64,000 nt of DNA. Origin: BRH-c54 sp965284565 (GTDB lineage Bacteria > Bacteroidota > Bacteroidia > Flavobacteriales_E > Vicingaceae). Location of the stretch: the NCBI GenBank assembly GCA_965284565.1, contig OZ260100.1, forward strand, positions 2,666,001 to 2,730,000. Direction: 5' to 3'. Position 1 is the first letter of the stretch. Each line of letters begins with the position of its first letter. Both the position numbers and the translations under genes were made by a program. The notes under the pieces are model-generated. The model was given only the letters and a program-made list of their open reading frames with translations, ran no database searches and was not told the origin of the DNA. Positions 43,241 to 53,500 of this stretch are shown piece after piece.

Positions 43241-44620
43241 TTTTTTTCTTTTCCATGGTGCATTTTTTTTCCAATCACCTGCCATAATTGATCCATAAGG
43301 TATCACTTCATCTACAATACTACCTAGTCCAAACTCGCTCATTTGATTTCTAACTGATGCTGCATTTTTGTATGCAGAAGGTAATTCTGAAATGTCAATT
43401 TCATTGGAATAAAACCTTACATCAAGACCTGCTGTTTCTGCCTTAAATACCTCTTCAATGGTCATGTGTTCTTTTGTTTTCTTATGTTGTGTTCTGCTTA
43501 TGTTTCTGCCAGCACCATGAGGAGCAAAACCCAAATTAGTTGGAGTTGATTCTCCTTCCACAATCAAAATTGGTTCTGCCATATTTAATGGAATTAATCT
43601 TAAATTATTATCTTCTGGTAAAAATGATTTACTAATTGGTGTAGCTCCTTTAGCATGGTAAAATATATCATCTTCTTGAAAGACAAAGTTGTGTTCATTC
43701 CAAAATCTGTTTTCAACTTTGATATTCATGTTTGCTGCTATTGCATCATGAATACAGGTATGATTTTGTTTTGTCCATTCTCTAATAATTTGAAGTGCTG
43801 CCCAATATTCTTCACCTTCATAAGAGTTAAAAGGAATCCATGCATTTTGTGATAATGTGTCGGGAGATAATTTTTTTCTATATCTCTCTGCTATTTTCAT
43901 GGCATTTGAAAATAATTTGGCACCAACACCTCGTGAGCCATGATGGGTAATTAGCATTGTGTTTCCAGTTAACTTTGATTGTCCAACAAATAAGAAATGA
44001 TTCCCATCTCCTTGGGTTCCAAGATGTGATCTTGCTATTTTTATCATTTGATGATCATTTAGCATATCATTTTTTTCAAAGGCTTTTAACAAGTCTGACG
44101 GAAATCGATATTGATTTGACCGATCTCTTCCTTCTGGTCCAAAATGAGTAGATAATTGTGCTGCATCCAAAATTGCTTTTGGATTTACTTTTCCATAATC
44201 AGTCAACATAACTGAACAACAAATATCAGCACTGTGCATTCCAGGATGAATAGCATTCTTAGTTGCCACAACCCCTCCAACAGGAATAGTTCCTACTGAG
44301 CCAGTTGGACAAGCGTCAGGCATTATAGTTCCACCTACAACTGTTGGAGTCTTCATAACTTCTTTCATAGTTCGAATTACTGAATCCACATTTACTTTTT
44401 CCATTTCGTTCATAGCCTTAATGTTTACAGAAAATTGAACAGAATCCTTATGAAGTTTTGTTACTGGCTCTGGTTTGAATTGCTCTAAATATTCATACAT
44501 AGCTTCTCTAGAAAGTTGATTTTCATTAATGTGATTTATCGCATCTTTAAACCATTTATCAGGAGTATATCCCAAATCAATCAATGTATTTCCGTTAATT
44601 GTATTTTTTTTCATAATCAT
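43238..44620 (-). CDS. rtcB: RtcB-family RNA ligase
   Basis: 460 residues (458 if the ATG at 44614 is used). RtcB joins 2',3'-cyclic phosphate or 3'-phosphate ends to 5'-OH ends with GTP and manganese. The active-site elements are present in the order of the family: HSADICC (Asp and Cys metal ligands; the usual DIGCG is DICCS), GTQGDGNHF (Asn, His), THHGSRGVG (His), FYHAKGATP, and APHGAGRNISR with the His that carries GMP. Divergent from the WYL regulator, 80-odd bp away, with a palindrome between. It ends in front of the RNA array that is its likely substrate. Confidence 0.92.
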   Translation of the reverse strand: MIMKKNTINGNTLIDLGYTPDKWFKDAINHINENQLSREAMYEYLEQFKPEPVTKLHKDSVQFSVNIKAMNEMEKVNVDSVIRTMKEVMKTPTVVGGTIMPDACPTGSVGTIPVGGVVATKNAIHPGMHSADICCSVMLTDYGKVNPKAILDAAQLSTHFGPEGRDRSNQYRFPSDLLKAFEKNDMLNDHQMIKIARSHLGTQGDGNHFLFVGQSKLTGNTMLITHHGSRGVGAKLFSNAMKIAERYRKKLSPDTLSQNAWIPFNSYEGEEYWAALQIIREWTKQNHTCIHDAIAANMNIKVENRFWNEHNFVFQEDDIFYHAKGATPISKSFLPEDNNLRLIPLNMAEPILIVEGESTPTNLGFAPHGAGRNISRTQHKKTKEHMTIEEVFKAETAGLDVRFYSNEIDISELPSAYKNAASVRNQMSEFGLGSIVDEVIPYGSIMAGDWKKNAPWKRKK

Positions 44621-44655
44621 TTATTTTTAATTATAGGGCAAAGGTTGTTCTTACG

Positions 44656-44674
44656 TACGCAATGTTTTTGCGTA
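44656..44674. promoter_or_regulatory. palindromic operator between the WYL gene and rtcB
   Basis: TACGCAA-TGTTT-TTGCGTA, perfect 7-bp arms. The right arm contains the TTG of the regulator promoter, so binding there would affect the regulator's own expression as well as rtcB. A second copy lies before the RNA array (43212-43240). Confidence 0.75.
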
Positions 44675-44697
44675 GATAAAATTTATTTGTATATTTG
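44668..44697 (+). promoter_or_regulatory. promoter of the WYL regulator gene
   Basis: TTG (44668-44670), 19-nt spacer, TATATTTG (44690-44697): an exact match to the Bacteroidota TTG/TAnnTTTG promoter. The ATG at 44704 follows after only 6 nt, so the mRNA is probably leaderless. Confidence 0.75.
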
Positions 44698-44703
44698 TTA
44701 CTT

Positions 44704-45726
44704 ATGGCTCAAAATAAAAATGCACTAATTCGTTATAAGACAATTGATAAATGTCTTCAAAATAACTATCGTCAATGGACATTAGATGATCTCATTAATG
44801 AATGTTCTGATGCTTTATATGAATATGAGGGAAGAGATGTTAATGTGAGTAAGAGAAGCATTCAGTTGGATATTCAAATGATGAGAAGTGACAAACTGGG
44901 ATATAATGCTCCTATCATTGTTTACGATAAAAAATATTATAAATATGAAGATGAAAATTATTCTATTACAAATATACCTATAACTGAAAATGATATGAGT
45001 GTTTTATCAGAAACAGTGGAAATGTTAAAACAATTTAAAGATTTTTCTTTGTTTTCAGAGTTAGGAGGAATTATACAAAAATTGGAGGATAAAGTATATG
45101 CTGAGAAAACAAAACAGGCAGCTATTATACATTTGGATAAAAATGAAAATTTAAAAGGATTAGAGCACCTTGATTTATTGTATCAGGCTATTTTAAAAGA
45201 ATTGTGTTTAACAATCAATTATCAATCATTTAGGGCAAGGGATGCTTCTGAAATAATATTTCATCCTTTTATTTTAAAGCAATTTAATAATCGATGGTTT
45301 GTTATAGGCAAAAAAAATAATGAAGAAACTATTCTTACTTTAGCATTAGATAGAATAATAAAAATTGATTATAATCTTAATATCCCATATATTAAAGAAA
45401 GGTTTAATGGTGATGAATATTATAAAAATACTATAGGCGTTACTGTGTTAAATGACAATCAATTAAAAGAAGTTGAATTAAAAATAGACAAACATAATGC
45501 TCCTTATGTTTTGACTAAACCATTTCATCATTCTCAAAAAATTATTGAACAACTAGCTGATGGCAGTGTTGTTATACAGGTTACTGTTCATCTCAATTTT
45601 GAATTTGATAGATTAATTCTTGGATTTGGGGATTCAATAAAAGTACTAAAACCAAGACAATTAAAAAATAGAATAAAGAAGAAATTAGATAGAGCATTAG
45701 AATCTTATGACGATACTAATTTATAA
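44704..45726 (+). CDS. WYL-domain transcriptional regulator
   Basis: 340 residues from the ATG at 44704 (a TTG at 44695 is inside the -7 box and is not used). N-terminal winged-helix part (RYKTIDKCLQNN...WTLDDLINECSDAL, then VSKRSIQLDIQMMRSD) and a WYL domain (about 160-240: LCLTINYQSFRAR, FHPFILKQFNNRWFVIGKK) and a C-terminal WCX-like extension. WYL proteins sense nucleic acid or nucleotide ligands and commonly control phage defence and DNA/RNA damage genes. Divergent from rtcB over a shared palindrome, it is the probable regulator of both island transcripts. Confidence 0.88.
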   Translation: MAQNKNALIRYKTIDKCLQNNYRQWTLDDLINECSDALYEYEGRDVNVSKRSIQLDIQMMRSDKLGYNAPIIVYDKKYYKYEDENYSITNIPITENDMSVLSETVEMLKQFKDFSLFSELGGIIQKLEDKVYAEKTKQAAIIHLDKNENLKGLEHLDLLYQAILKELCLTINYQSFRARDASEIIFHPFILKQFNNRWFVIGKKNNEETILTLALDRIIKIDYNLNIPYIKERFNGDEYYKNTIGVTVLNDNQLKEVELKIDKHNAPYVLTKPFHHSQKIIEQLADGSVVIQVTVHLNFEFDRLILGFGDSIKVLKPRQLKNRIKKKLDRALESYDDTNL

Positions 45727-45802
45727 CTGTTTGTTGAATATGTAAATTAAATCAACAAATCATTTCTTGGTAATTTTTTAAAAGCTTTGGAAAATTCAAT
45801 CT

Positions 45803-45882
45803 AAAAGCAAAACCCCTAAGGTATTGATACACCTTAGGGGTTTCTGTAGTCTACAGCCATATAGACTATGCGGTCCGGACGG
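45803..45882. repeat. right direct repeat of the island, inside tRNA-Asp 3' end and terminator
   Basis: 80 bp matching 40175-40255 (one indel, one substitution). Here the tRNA part continues into the intact tRNA-Asp, so this is the reconstituted chromosomal side. The interval between the repeats (40256-45802, 5.5 kb) is the inserted unit. No integrase or transposase gene is inside. Confidence 0.85.
45810..45843 (-). terminator. terminator downstream of tRNA-Asp
   Basis: 13-bp perfect stem (45810-45822 with 45831-45843), followed on the minus strand by TTTTGCTTTT. Also able to stop the WYL gene transcript on plus (GGGGTTTCT), less convincingly. Confidence 0.85.
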
Positions 45883-45944
45883 GACTCGAACCCGCGACCC
45901 CCTGCGTGACAGGCAGGTATTCTAACCAACTGAACTACCGGACC
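45871..45944 (-). tRNA. tRNA-Asp(GTC)
   Basis: Complete 74-nt cloverleaf on minus: acceptor GGTCCGG/CCGGACC, D-stem GTTC/GAAT (one G-T pair), anticodon stem CCTGC/GCAGG with loop CTGTCAC (GTC), variable GGGTC, T-stem GCGGG/CCCGT with loop TTCGAGT, discriminator G; no encoded CCA. Its 3' end is the insertion site of the island. It lies 136 nt downstream of a DUF58 gene on the same strand. Confidence 0.97.
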
Positions 45945-46080
45945 TTTACTATTAAAGTAAATTTATTTTTCTCTCAATTTAAAAAAAAGAGAAGAACGTT
46001 TTGATATCTAAAAAATATCTCCCTTTGAGGGCTGCAAATATACTTCAATTTTTAAATCTGCAAAAGATTTTAAAAAAAAA

Positions 46081-47004
46081 TTACATCATTTTTGCTCTTT
46101 TTATCAAATAGCTTTGAAGGATGGAATTAAATCCTTGATTTACATCTGCTTCAACAAACTCAATTCCGAACTGCAAGCATTTTAATTTGAGCATATTTTT
46201 TCTTTTCTGCATATTTTCAATATAATTTTTCTTCACGTCATTAGGATGAACCTTGATTTCTTCGCCAGTTTCTAAATCTATGAACTGATAAGGACGATTT
46301 TCAAACTCAAAATCTAACTCTAATTTTTTATCGTAAGTATGAAAAAGAATTACTTCGTGTTTGTTGTATTTTAAATGTTGCAAAGCAGCAAATAATTGTT
46401 CATCATCGGCAACGTTTTCCATCATATCGCTAAAAATTACCATTAATGATCTTTTATGAACGGTTTCTGCAATAGTGTGCAAAGCATTTATAGAGGATGT
46501 TTTGGTATTTTTCTTTGGCGAGTTAATTAGACTTTCTAACTCATTAATAAGGTATTTATGGTGTACACTGCTCGATTTTGTTGGTGAATGAATGTCTAGT
46601 TTATCAGAAAAAACACTCAATCCAACAGCATCTCGTTGTTTTTTAAGTAAGTTCATAAGTGCAGCAGCAGCATAAACAGAAAATTTAACTTTATTGAATT
46701 TGTCCGCATTAAAATCAATTTCTGGAAAATACATAGAAGAAGAGGCGTCAATAATAATCTGACATCTTAAATTGGTTTCCTCCTCATATCTTTTTATAAA
46801 GAGTTTCTCTGTTCTACCATACAATTTCCAATCGATATGTTTGGTAGATTCTCCAGTATTGTAAAGTCTGTGTTCGGCAAATTCAACAGAAAAACCATGA
46901 AAAGGACTTTTGTGTAAACCTGTAATAAAACCTTCTACCACTTGTTTGGCAATAAGCTCCAATTTAGAGTAAGAATGGATTTGCTGAAGGTCTATTTGAT
47001 GCAT
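46081..47004 (-). CDS. DUF58 domain protein
   Basis: 307 residues. The family signature GESTKHIDWKLYGRTEKLFIKRYEEE and a von Willebrand-like fold with IIDASSSM and VIFSDMME (metal-site-like). DUF58 proteins are usually encoded next to MoxR ATPases and act in envelope or metallo-enzyme maturation; no MoxR is adjacent here. Product on minus, in front of the tRNA-Asp. Confidence 0.88.
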   Translation of the reverse strand: MHQIDLQQIHSYSKLELIAKQVVEGFITGLHKSPFHGFSVEFAEHRLYNTGESTKHIDWKLYGRTEKLFIKRYEEETNLRCQIIIDASSSMYFPEIDFNADKFNKVKFSVYAAAALMNLLKKQRDAVGLSVFSDKLDIHSPTKSSSVHHKYLINELESLINSPKKNTKTSSINALHTIAETVHKRSLMVIFSDMMENVADDEQLFAALQHLKYNKHEVILFHTYDKKLELDFEFENRPYQFIDLETGEEIKVHPNDVKKNYIENMQKRKNMLKLKCLQFGIEFVEADVNQGFNSILQSYLIKRAKMM

Positions 47005-47097
47005 TTTTTATTAATTGAAGAATGTTAATAATCAAAAAATCTAAATTAAGACTGTTTGAATAAACTTTCCTACTTTTCGGATTATTTTTTCAAAATT

Positions 47098-48891
47098 ATG
47101 TTAGCACCAATAGATTGGATAATTGTAGGATTGTTTTTATCACTTAGTCTTTATATAGGTATAAAGTTTAAAGGTAAATCGAGTGGATCATTAACAGATT
47201 TTTTTCTTGCAGGAAGAAATTTACCTTGGTACATAGCAGGAATTTCTATGGTGGCCACCACCTTTGCTGCTGATACACCTTTGTGGGTGGCAGAGGTTAT
47301 AAAACAAAATGGGGTTTCTGGTAACTGGCTTTGGTGGAACATGTTAATAGGAGGGATGCTTACTACTTTCTTTTTTGCTAAATTGTGGCGGAAAGCCAAT
47401 GTCCTTACAGAGTTAGAGTTTATAGAACTTAGATATTCAGGAAAAACAGCTAAACTTTTCAGGAACTTTAAGGCTTTTTATTTAGGTGTTTTTTTTAATT
47501 GCATTGTTATAGGATGGGTAAATGCAGCCATGCTGAAAATATTAATGTTATTTTTAAATATAGACTACCAAACAGCATTTATAATTATAAGTGTTTTATT
47601 GGTGTTTGTAGCCATTTATTCCTCACTTTCAGGATTGCTTGGAGTGGCTATTACAGATGCAGTTCAGTTTATATTGGCAATGGCAGGGTGTATTATTCTA
47701 TCTATTATTATGTTGAATTCTGATGAAGTAGGAGGTATGACAGGTCTGCAAGAAAAATTACCAGCTTGGCGTTTTGATTTTTTTCCTAGTATAGGTAGTG
47801 ATGTAGGCAGTAGTATTGGAACTTTTGGATTAACCATTGGGGCTTTTTTATCATTTGTGGCGGTACAATGGTGGGCAAGTTGGTATCCTGGTAATGAGCC
47901 TGGTGGTGGTGGGTATATTTCTCAAAGAATGATGAGTACAAAAAATGAAAAAAGTGCTGTGTTGGCTACTTTGTTTTTTCAAATTGCTCATTATGCTCTT
48001 CGTCCATGGCCATGGATAATTGTTGGACTTTGTGCGTTGGTAGTTTATCCAGAACTTACTCAACAGAATGCAGGGAATGGTTTTGTAATGGCTATGAGAG
48101 ATTATATGCCAACAGGATTAAGAGGGTTAATATTTACTGCATTTCTAGGAGCTTATATGAGTACTATTTCAACACAATTAAACTGGGGAGCAAGTTACCT
48201 TACCAACGATTTGTATAAAAGACAATTAGAAGAAAATAAAAAAGAAATTAACCAACAAAAAATGGTTAAAGTAGGACGTGTTTTTACAGTAATGATAATG
48301 ATTATAGCATTAATTATTACTTCTTTTATAGAAACCATAGATGGAGCAGCAAGGTTTTTAATAGCTTCATCAGCAGGGCTGGGGGCAGTTTTAATTTTAA
48401 GATGGTATTGGAGTAGAATAAATATATGGAGTGAGATTAGTGCTACTTTAGCTCCTATATTAGGTTATTCTATAGCTAAATTTTTAATTGCTCCACAATT
48501 TGAAATGCCAGCTGTTGGAAATTCATTTATTGATAATGAAGGCATATTGTTATTTACAACTGCTTTCACCACCATAATATGGATAGCAGTAACATTTTTA
48601 ACTCCAAAAGAAGAAGAAGCTACTTTAAAGAAATTTTATTTACAAGTAAAGCCACAAGGAGCTTGGAATAGTATTAGAGAAAAGTGGGGAATACCCAAAG
48701 AGAAATCTCAAATACCTATGCTATTTTTTTGTTGGATAAGTGCTGTAATTTTAACTTATTCTACCCTGTTTTTTATCGGAAAATTAATTTTTCAGGAATA
48801 TTTTATAGCAATGATTTATTTTATTGTTGCTGTAGTTTTTGGAATTTTACTGAGGTATTTATTCATTAATAGTAAAATATTTAACGATTAA
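47098..48891 (+). CDS. sodium:solute symporter (SSS family)
   Basis: 597 residues from the ATG at 47098 (MLAPIDWIIVG); the frame is open further upstream but only from a TTG at 47056. About 14 membrane helices, with the family motifs DFFLAGRNLPWYIAG at helix 2 and YMSTISTQLNWGASYLTND. Sodium-driven uptake of a sugar, amino acid or similar; the substrate is unknown. Divergent from the DUF58 gene. Confidence 0.9.
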   Translation: MLAPIDWIIVGLFLSLSLYIGIKFKGKSSGSLTDFFLAGRNLPWYIAGISMVATTFAADTPLWVAEVIKQNGVSGNWLWWNMLIGGMLTTFFFAKLWRKANVLTELEFIELRYSGKTAKLFRNFKAFYLGVFFNCIVIGWVNAAMLKILMLFLNIDYQTAFIIISVLLVFVAIYSSLSGLLGVAITDAVQFILAMAGCIILSIIMLNSDEVGGMTGLQEKLPAWRFDFFPSIGSDVGSSIGTFGLTIGAFLSFVAVQWWASWYPGNEPGGGGYISQRMMSTKNEKSAVLATLFFQIAHYALRPWPWIIVGLCALVVYPELTQQNAGNGFVMAMRDYMPTGLRGLIFTAFLGAYMSTISTQLNWGASYLTNDLYKRQLEENKKEINQQKMVKVGRVFTVMIMIIALIITSFIETIDGAARFLIASSAGLGAVLILRWYWSRINIWSEISATLAPILGYSIAKFLIAPQFEMPAVGNSFIDNEGILLFTTAFTTIIWIAVTFLTPKEEEATLKKFYLQVKPQGAWNSIREKWGIPKEKSQIPMLFFCWISAVILTYSTLFFIGKLIFQEYFIAMIYFIVAVVFGILLRYLFINSKIFND

Positions 48892-49074
48892 TGATAATTT
48901 TTAAATACAGATGACGCCACCATGTTGAACCTTTCAATACACAGAAAGATGATTATTTGGGAGTTACATCTGACTGATTTAATAAAATAAAAATAAACAG
49001 ATGAAATAATATTTTTTACTATTAAAGATTTTTTGTTTATTTGCATCTATAGAAAAATTTCTAAAACTATAAAA

Positions 49075-49980
49075 ATGACAACACGTTTCAATTTAAAGAA
49101 CCAAGCATTATTATTATCTTTTGCAGTATTTTTTGCAGTTAGCTGTGGAGATGATAATACTAAAGATGACTCAACAGAAACAGTTGATGTAGAAGAAAAA
49201 AAGACCAATAACACCCAATTACTAGAATTGGATGGTAAAGTTTTTAGTATTCCATCACCAATTCAAACAGCTTACCTTATAAAAGGTGCAGGAGTAACTT
49301 ATAATAAAGATATTTTAAATGTGCCATCAAAGGTTACGGGCTACTCAACGAACTTTAAAAAAGCGGTTAACTTAGGAATTTATGGAGCAGATTTAGGTTA
49401 TGTAACACTTTACGACCAAACTCAAGATGCAATTTCTTTTCTTACTGCAGTTAAAACCTTAGGAGATGATTTAGGTGTTAGTAGTGCTTTTGATATGGAA
49501 CTAGTTGAGCGTTTCGAAAAAAACATTGGCAACCAAGATTCAGTGCTTTCTTTGGTTTCAGAAGCGTATAAATCTAGCGATAAATATTTGAAAAATAATG
49601 ATCAAAACCATATTGGAGCATTAGTTCTTGCTGGTGGATGGGTTGAAAGTTTGTATTTTACAACTAATAGTGCAGAGATGACTTCTAATAAAGAAATCAT
49701 TAATAGAGTAGGAGAACAAAAAAATACAGTTTATAACTTAATTAAATTATTAACTCCTTATTACGACCAGCCTGAGTTCTCTACTTTGGTAGATGACTTA
49801 ATGGAGTTGAATGATATTTTTGAAAAAGTAGAAATAACTTACACTTTTGTAGAACCTACAGTTGATGTTGCTAAGAAAACAACAACTATTAATAGTACTA
49901 CAACAGTTAATGTTTCTGCAGAAGTATTAAAACAAATTACTGAAAAGATTGCAAAAATTAGAGCTGAATTAATCAGCTAA
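49075..49980 (+). CDS. putative lipoprotein of unknown function
   Basis: 301 residues from the ATG at 49075 (MTTRFNLKNQ), with lipobox FFAVSC; an in-frame start at 49033 is not supported. The mature part begins with an acidic linker (GDDNTKDDSTETVDVEEKK) and is then mainly helical (LGDDLGVSSAFDMELVERF, EKNTVYNLIKLL). No family recognised. It may be co-transcribed with the following small secreted protein gene. Confidence 0.65.
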   Translation: MTTRFNLKNQALLLSFAVFFAVSCGDDNTKDDSTETVDVEEKKTNNTQLLELDGKVFSIPSPIQTAYLIKGAGVTYNKDILNVPSKVTGYSTNFKKAVNLGIYGADLGYVTLYDQTQDAISFLTAVKTLGDDLGVSSAFDMELVERFEKNIGNQDSVLSLVSEAYKSSDKYLKNNDQNHIGALVLAGGWVESLYFTTNSAEMTSNKEIINRVGEQKNTVYNLIKLLTPYYDQPEFSTLVDDLMELNDIFEKVEITYTFVEPTVDVAKKTTTINSTTTVNVSAEVLKQITEKIAKIRAELIS

Positions 49981-50049
49981 TAAATTTTAAGTTATAAAAA
50001 AAGATATTTAAATGGGTAACTCCATTTCAACAAAATAAAAACAACAAAA

Positions 50050-50478
50050 ATGAAAAAAGCAGGTTTCAAATTATTAGTAGTAGCAATTACCATTTTCTCT
50101 TTTAATACAGTATTTGCTCAATCTCCGTGTGATACTGTTGCCACTTTGTGTGAGAACAATATATCTAAACAATATATTTCTGACGGACAAAACTATAGAG
50201 CTCTTTTGTTAGATGATGAAATTGCAGAATTCAACATGGTTCTTTATGGAGGTAGTACTTATAGATTTGCTGCTTGTAGCGGTTTTTCTGATGGAAATTT
50301 AATTTTTTCTGTTTACGATAGAGAAAGAAATTTAATTTTCACTAATAAAGAACACAGTAATGCACCTTACTGGGATTTCAAAATTACAAATACATTAGAT
50401 TGTATTATTGAAGCTCAGTTAGACCCTAATGTATCAGCTTCTGGTTGTGCAGTTTTACTTGTTGGGTTTAAACAATAA
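50050..50478 (+). CDS. small secreted protein of unknown function
   Basis: 142 residues. Signal peptide MKKAGFKLLVVAITIFSFNT ending FAQ. Six cysteines in the mature part and a short beta-sandwich pattern (YRFAACSGFSDGNLIFSVYDRERNLIF). Ended by a clear terminator at 50499-50538. No family recognised. Confidence 0.7.
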   Translation: MKKAGFKLLVVAITIFSFNTVFAQSPCDTVATLCENNISKQYISDGQNYRALLLDDEIAEFNMVLYGGSTYRFAACSGFSDGNLIFSVYDRERNLIFTNKEHSNAPYWDFKITNTLDCIIEAQLDPNVSASGCAVLLVGFKQ

Positions 50479-50498
50479 AATAAATTCTGAAAAAACTT

Positions 50499-50538
50499 AA
50501 AGGCATTGTTTAGAGATAAAATAATGCCTTTTTTTTTA
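50499..50538 (+). terminator. intrinsic terminator after the small secreted protein gene
   Basis: 9-bp perfect stem AAAGGCATT (50499-50507) with AATGCCTTT (50523-50531), followed by seven more T residues. The next gene starts at 50552, so it has its own promoter or is transcribed by read-through. Confidence 0.85.
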
Positions 50539-50551
50539 AAATAAAACATAG

Positions 50552-53500
50552 ATGAGCGAACGAATACTCAAGGCGTTAATGCAATTGTTTTCAATTGTAT
50601 CTGAAGCTACAGATACATCAGAAAAAAGTAGAGCAATTGTGATTTCATTTTTAACTCAGCAACTTAACCAACAATTGGTTGAGGAGTACTTGGCTCTTTA
50701 CGATAAATTTATAGAAGAAAAAACCCGAAAAGCAGATGGTTCTAAAAAACAAAAAAGAACTTCAGTAAATTCTGTAAAAATTCTTTTAATCTGTACTCAA
50801 ATTAATGAAGAGCTTGCTCAAAAGCAGAAAATTATTGTACTTATTCGTTTGTTAGAATTTATTTATGCTAATGATAATCCATCAGAACAAGAGTTAGAAT
50901 TCGTTTCTACTGTTTCAGAAACTTTTAATATTTCTAGTGAAGAACATGAGTTGTGTTCAAAATTTATTAAGAATACCATTAATGAACCAATAGATTCTCC
51001 AAACTTATTAGTAGTGGATAATCACAAAGAGAACAAGCTGCAAAAAAGTAAACATATTTTTTCTGACGGTTTGCAAGGTGAATTAAGAGTAGTAAAAATT
51101 GAAAGTGTAAACCTATTTTTTGTTCGTTATTTTGGTAAAAATGAACTTTACCTTAATGGAATTATTTTAAGAAAAGCTCAATCTAGTCTGTTAAACCAAG
51201 GTTCTTCTATTAGAAGTTCTAAAGTTCAGCCGATATATTATAGTGATATTATTACTAAATTTTTTGATAATGATGATGCAGAAAGAATAGTATTTAGTGT
51301 TCAAAATATTACCTATAGGTTTAAAGGAGGTAATATGGGAATGCACCACTTTAGCTTTAATGAAGAGTCTGGGAGAATGGTTGGAATTATGGGCGCCAGT
51401 GGAGCAGGAAAGTCTACATTACTAAATTTATTGAATGGTACTTACGCTCCTACAACTGGAAAAATCTGTATAAATAGTATTGATATACATAATGAACCAG
51501 AAAAAATTGAAGGTGTAATAGGATATGTTTCTCAAGATGATTTACTAATTGAAGAACTTACTGTTTTTCAAAATTTATATTATAATGCTCGTTTATGTTT
51601 TGCTAACTTATCTGAAGATATATTAGTTAAAAAAGTTGCTGATGTATTAATGAGTATTGGGCTTTATGAAGCAAAAGATTTAAAAGTTGGTAGCCCAATG
51701 GATAAAACCATTAGTGGTGGACAGAGAAAACGATTAAATATTGCACTAGAACTTATTAGGGAACCATCTGTATTATTTGTTGATGAACCAACATCAGGAT
51801 TATCTTCTAGAGATTCTGAAAACATAATGGATTTACTTAAGGAGTTAGCACTTAAAGGCAAGTTGGTATTTGTGGTAATACATCAACCATCATCAGACAT
51901 CTTTAAAATGTTTGATAATTTATTGATTTTAGATACAGGAGGTTATCCAATTTATAATGGTAATCCTGTTGATGCAGTAATTTATTTTAAAGAGCAAGTA
52001 CATCATGTAAATAGTAACGAAAGTGAATGTATTACCTGTGGTAATGTAAACTCTGAACAAATATTTAATATCATAGAAGCAAGAGTAGTAGATGAATACG
52101 GTCATGCTACCGAAAATAGAAAAATAACTCCAAAGGAGTGGTATAAAAAATACTTGGAATTAATAGAACCTAAAGAACTTTCTGAGCAACCAAAAGAAAT
52201 TACAACAGCTCCAAAAATAAGTTTTAATATTCCTAACAAACTAAACCAGTTTAAGGTTTTCATTATAAGAGATGTACTTTCTAAGTTAACTAACCAGCAA
52301 TATTTAATGATTAACTTTTTGGAGGCACCTGTTTTGGCTTTCATTTTAGCTTTTTTGGTTAGGTATTATAATACTGATAATAGCAATGAATTAGGTTATA
52401 TTTTCAGGGAAAATGAAAACCTTCCAGCTTACATGTTTATGTCGGTAATTGTCGCCTTGTTTATTGGGCTAACAGTTAGTGCGGAAGAAATAATTAGAGA
52501 TCAAAAAATAAGAAAAAGAGAGAAGTTCCTTAACTTAAGTAAATCGAGTTATTTGTTTTCTAAAATAACAATAATGTTTGTTATTTCTGCTATTCAAACC
52601 TTTACTTTTGTGTTGATAGGAAATTATATTTTAGGTATACAAGGCATGAATACAGCTTATTGGTCGGTACTGTTTACTACCGCTTGTTTTGCCAATATGA
52701 TGGGGTTAAATATTTCAGCAAGTTTTAACTCTGCTGTAACCATTTATATTTTAATTCCATTTTTAGTTATTCCTCAACTTTTGTTAAGTGGTGTAATTGT
52801 AAAGTTTGACAAATTAAATCCTGTAGTTACTAATCCAACTCATGTTCCTTTGGTAGGAGAGGTAATGGCATCTCGTTGGGCTTATGAAGCATTAGCTGTT
52901 CATCAGTTTAAAGACAATGAGTTTGAATCTAGATTTTATCATTTGGATAAAGACCTTAAACAAGCAGAATTTAAAAAGAATTTTTGGTTATCGAAATTAA
53001 AGGAAAAAATTAGCGGAGTAGAGAATAACCTTAAAAACCCTAATAAAAAAGAATATATTGAGGAAGCCTTATTGCTTTTAAGAAATGAAATAGCTAAAGA
53101 AAATGCCAATAATTCAACAGTTCAGTTTAAACAGATAGAGAATCTTTATCCTGAAAAAATTGATGTAACAGTAATAAGAGCAACGCACAATTATTTAAAC
53201 GAATTAAATGGTTATTATTTAGATATATTTAAAAAAGCCAACAAAAAGAAAGATGCATTAGCAACTAAACTAAATGCAGATTCTACTTCAAAAGCTTTAT
53301 TTATAGAAATGAAAAACGGATATACCAACGATGCGTTATCTGATTTTGTTAAAAATAAAAATGAGCTGAATAGAATTTTAGAATTTGAAAGTAATTTATA
53401 TCAGAAAATAGACCCTGTATATTTAGAACCAGATGGTGTTAGAGCTCATTTTTATGCTCCTGTAAAAAAGATTTTCGGATTAACAATAGATACATTTTGG

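Noticed and set aside
45760..45790. Right-strand-like sequence AAGCTTTTAAAAAATTACC (minus) near the right end of the island
   Set aside because: It resembles the right strand of the tRNA-Ile module, but the stretch is low-complexity, overlaps no complementary left strand of its own, and is spaced by extra A residues.
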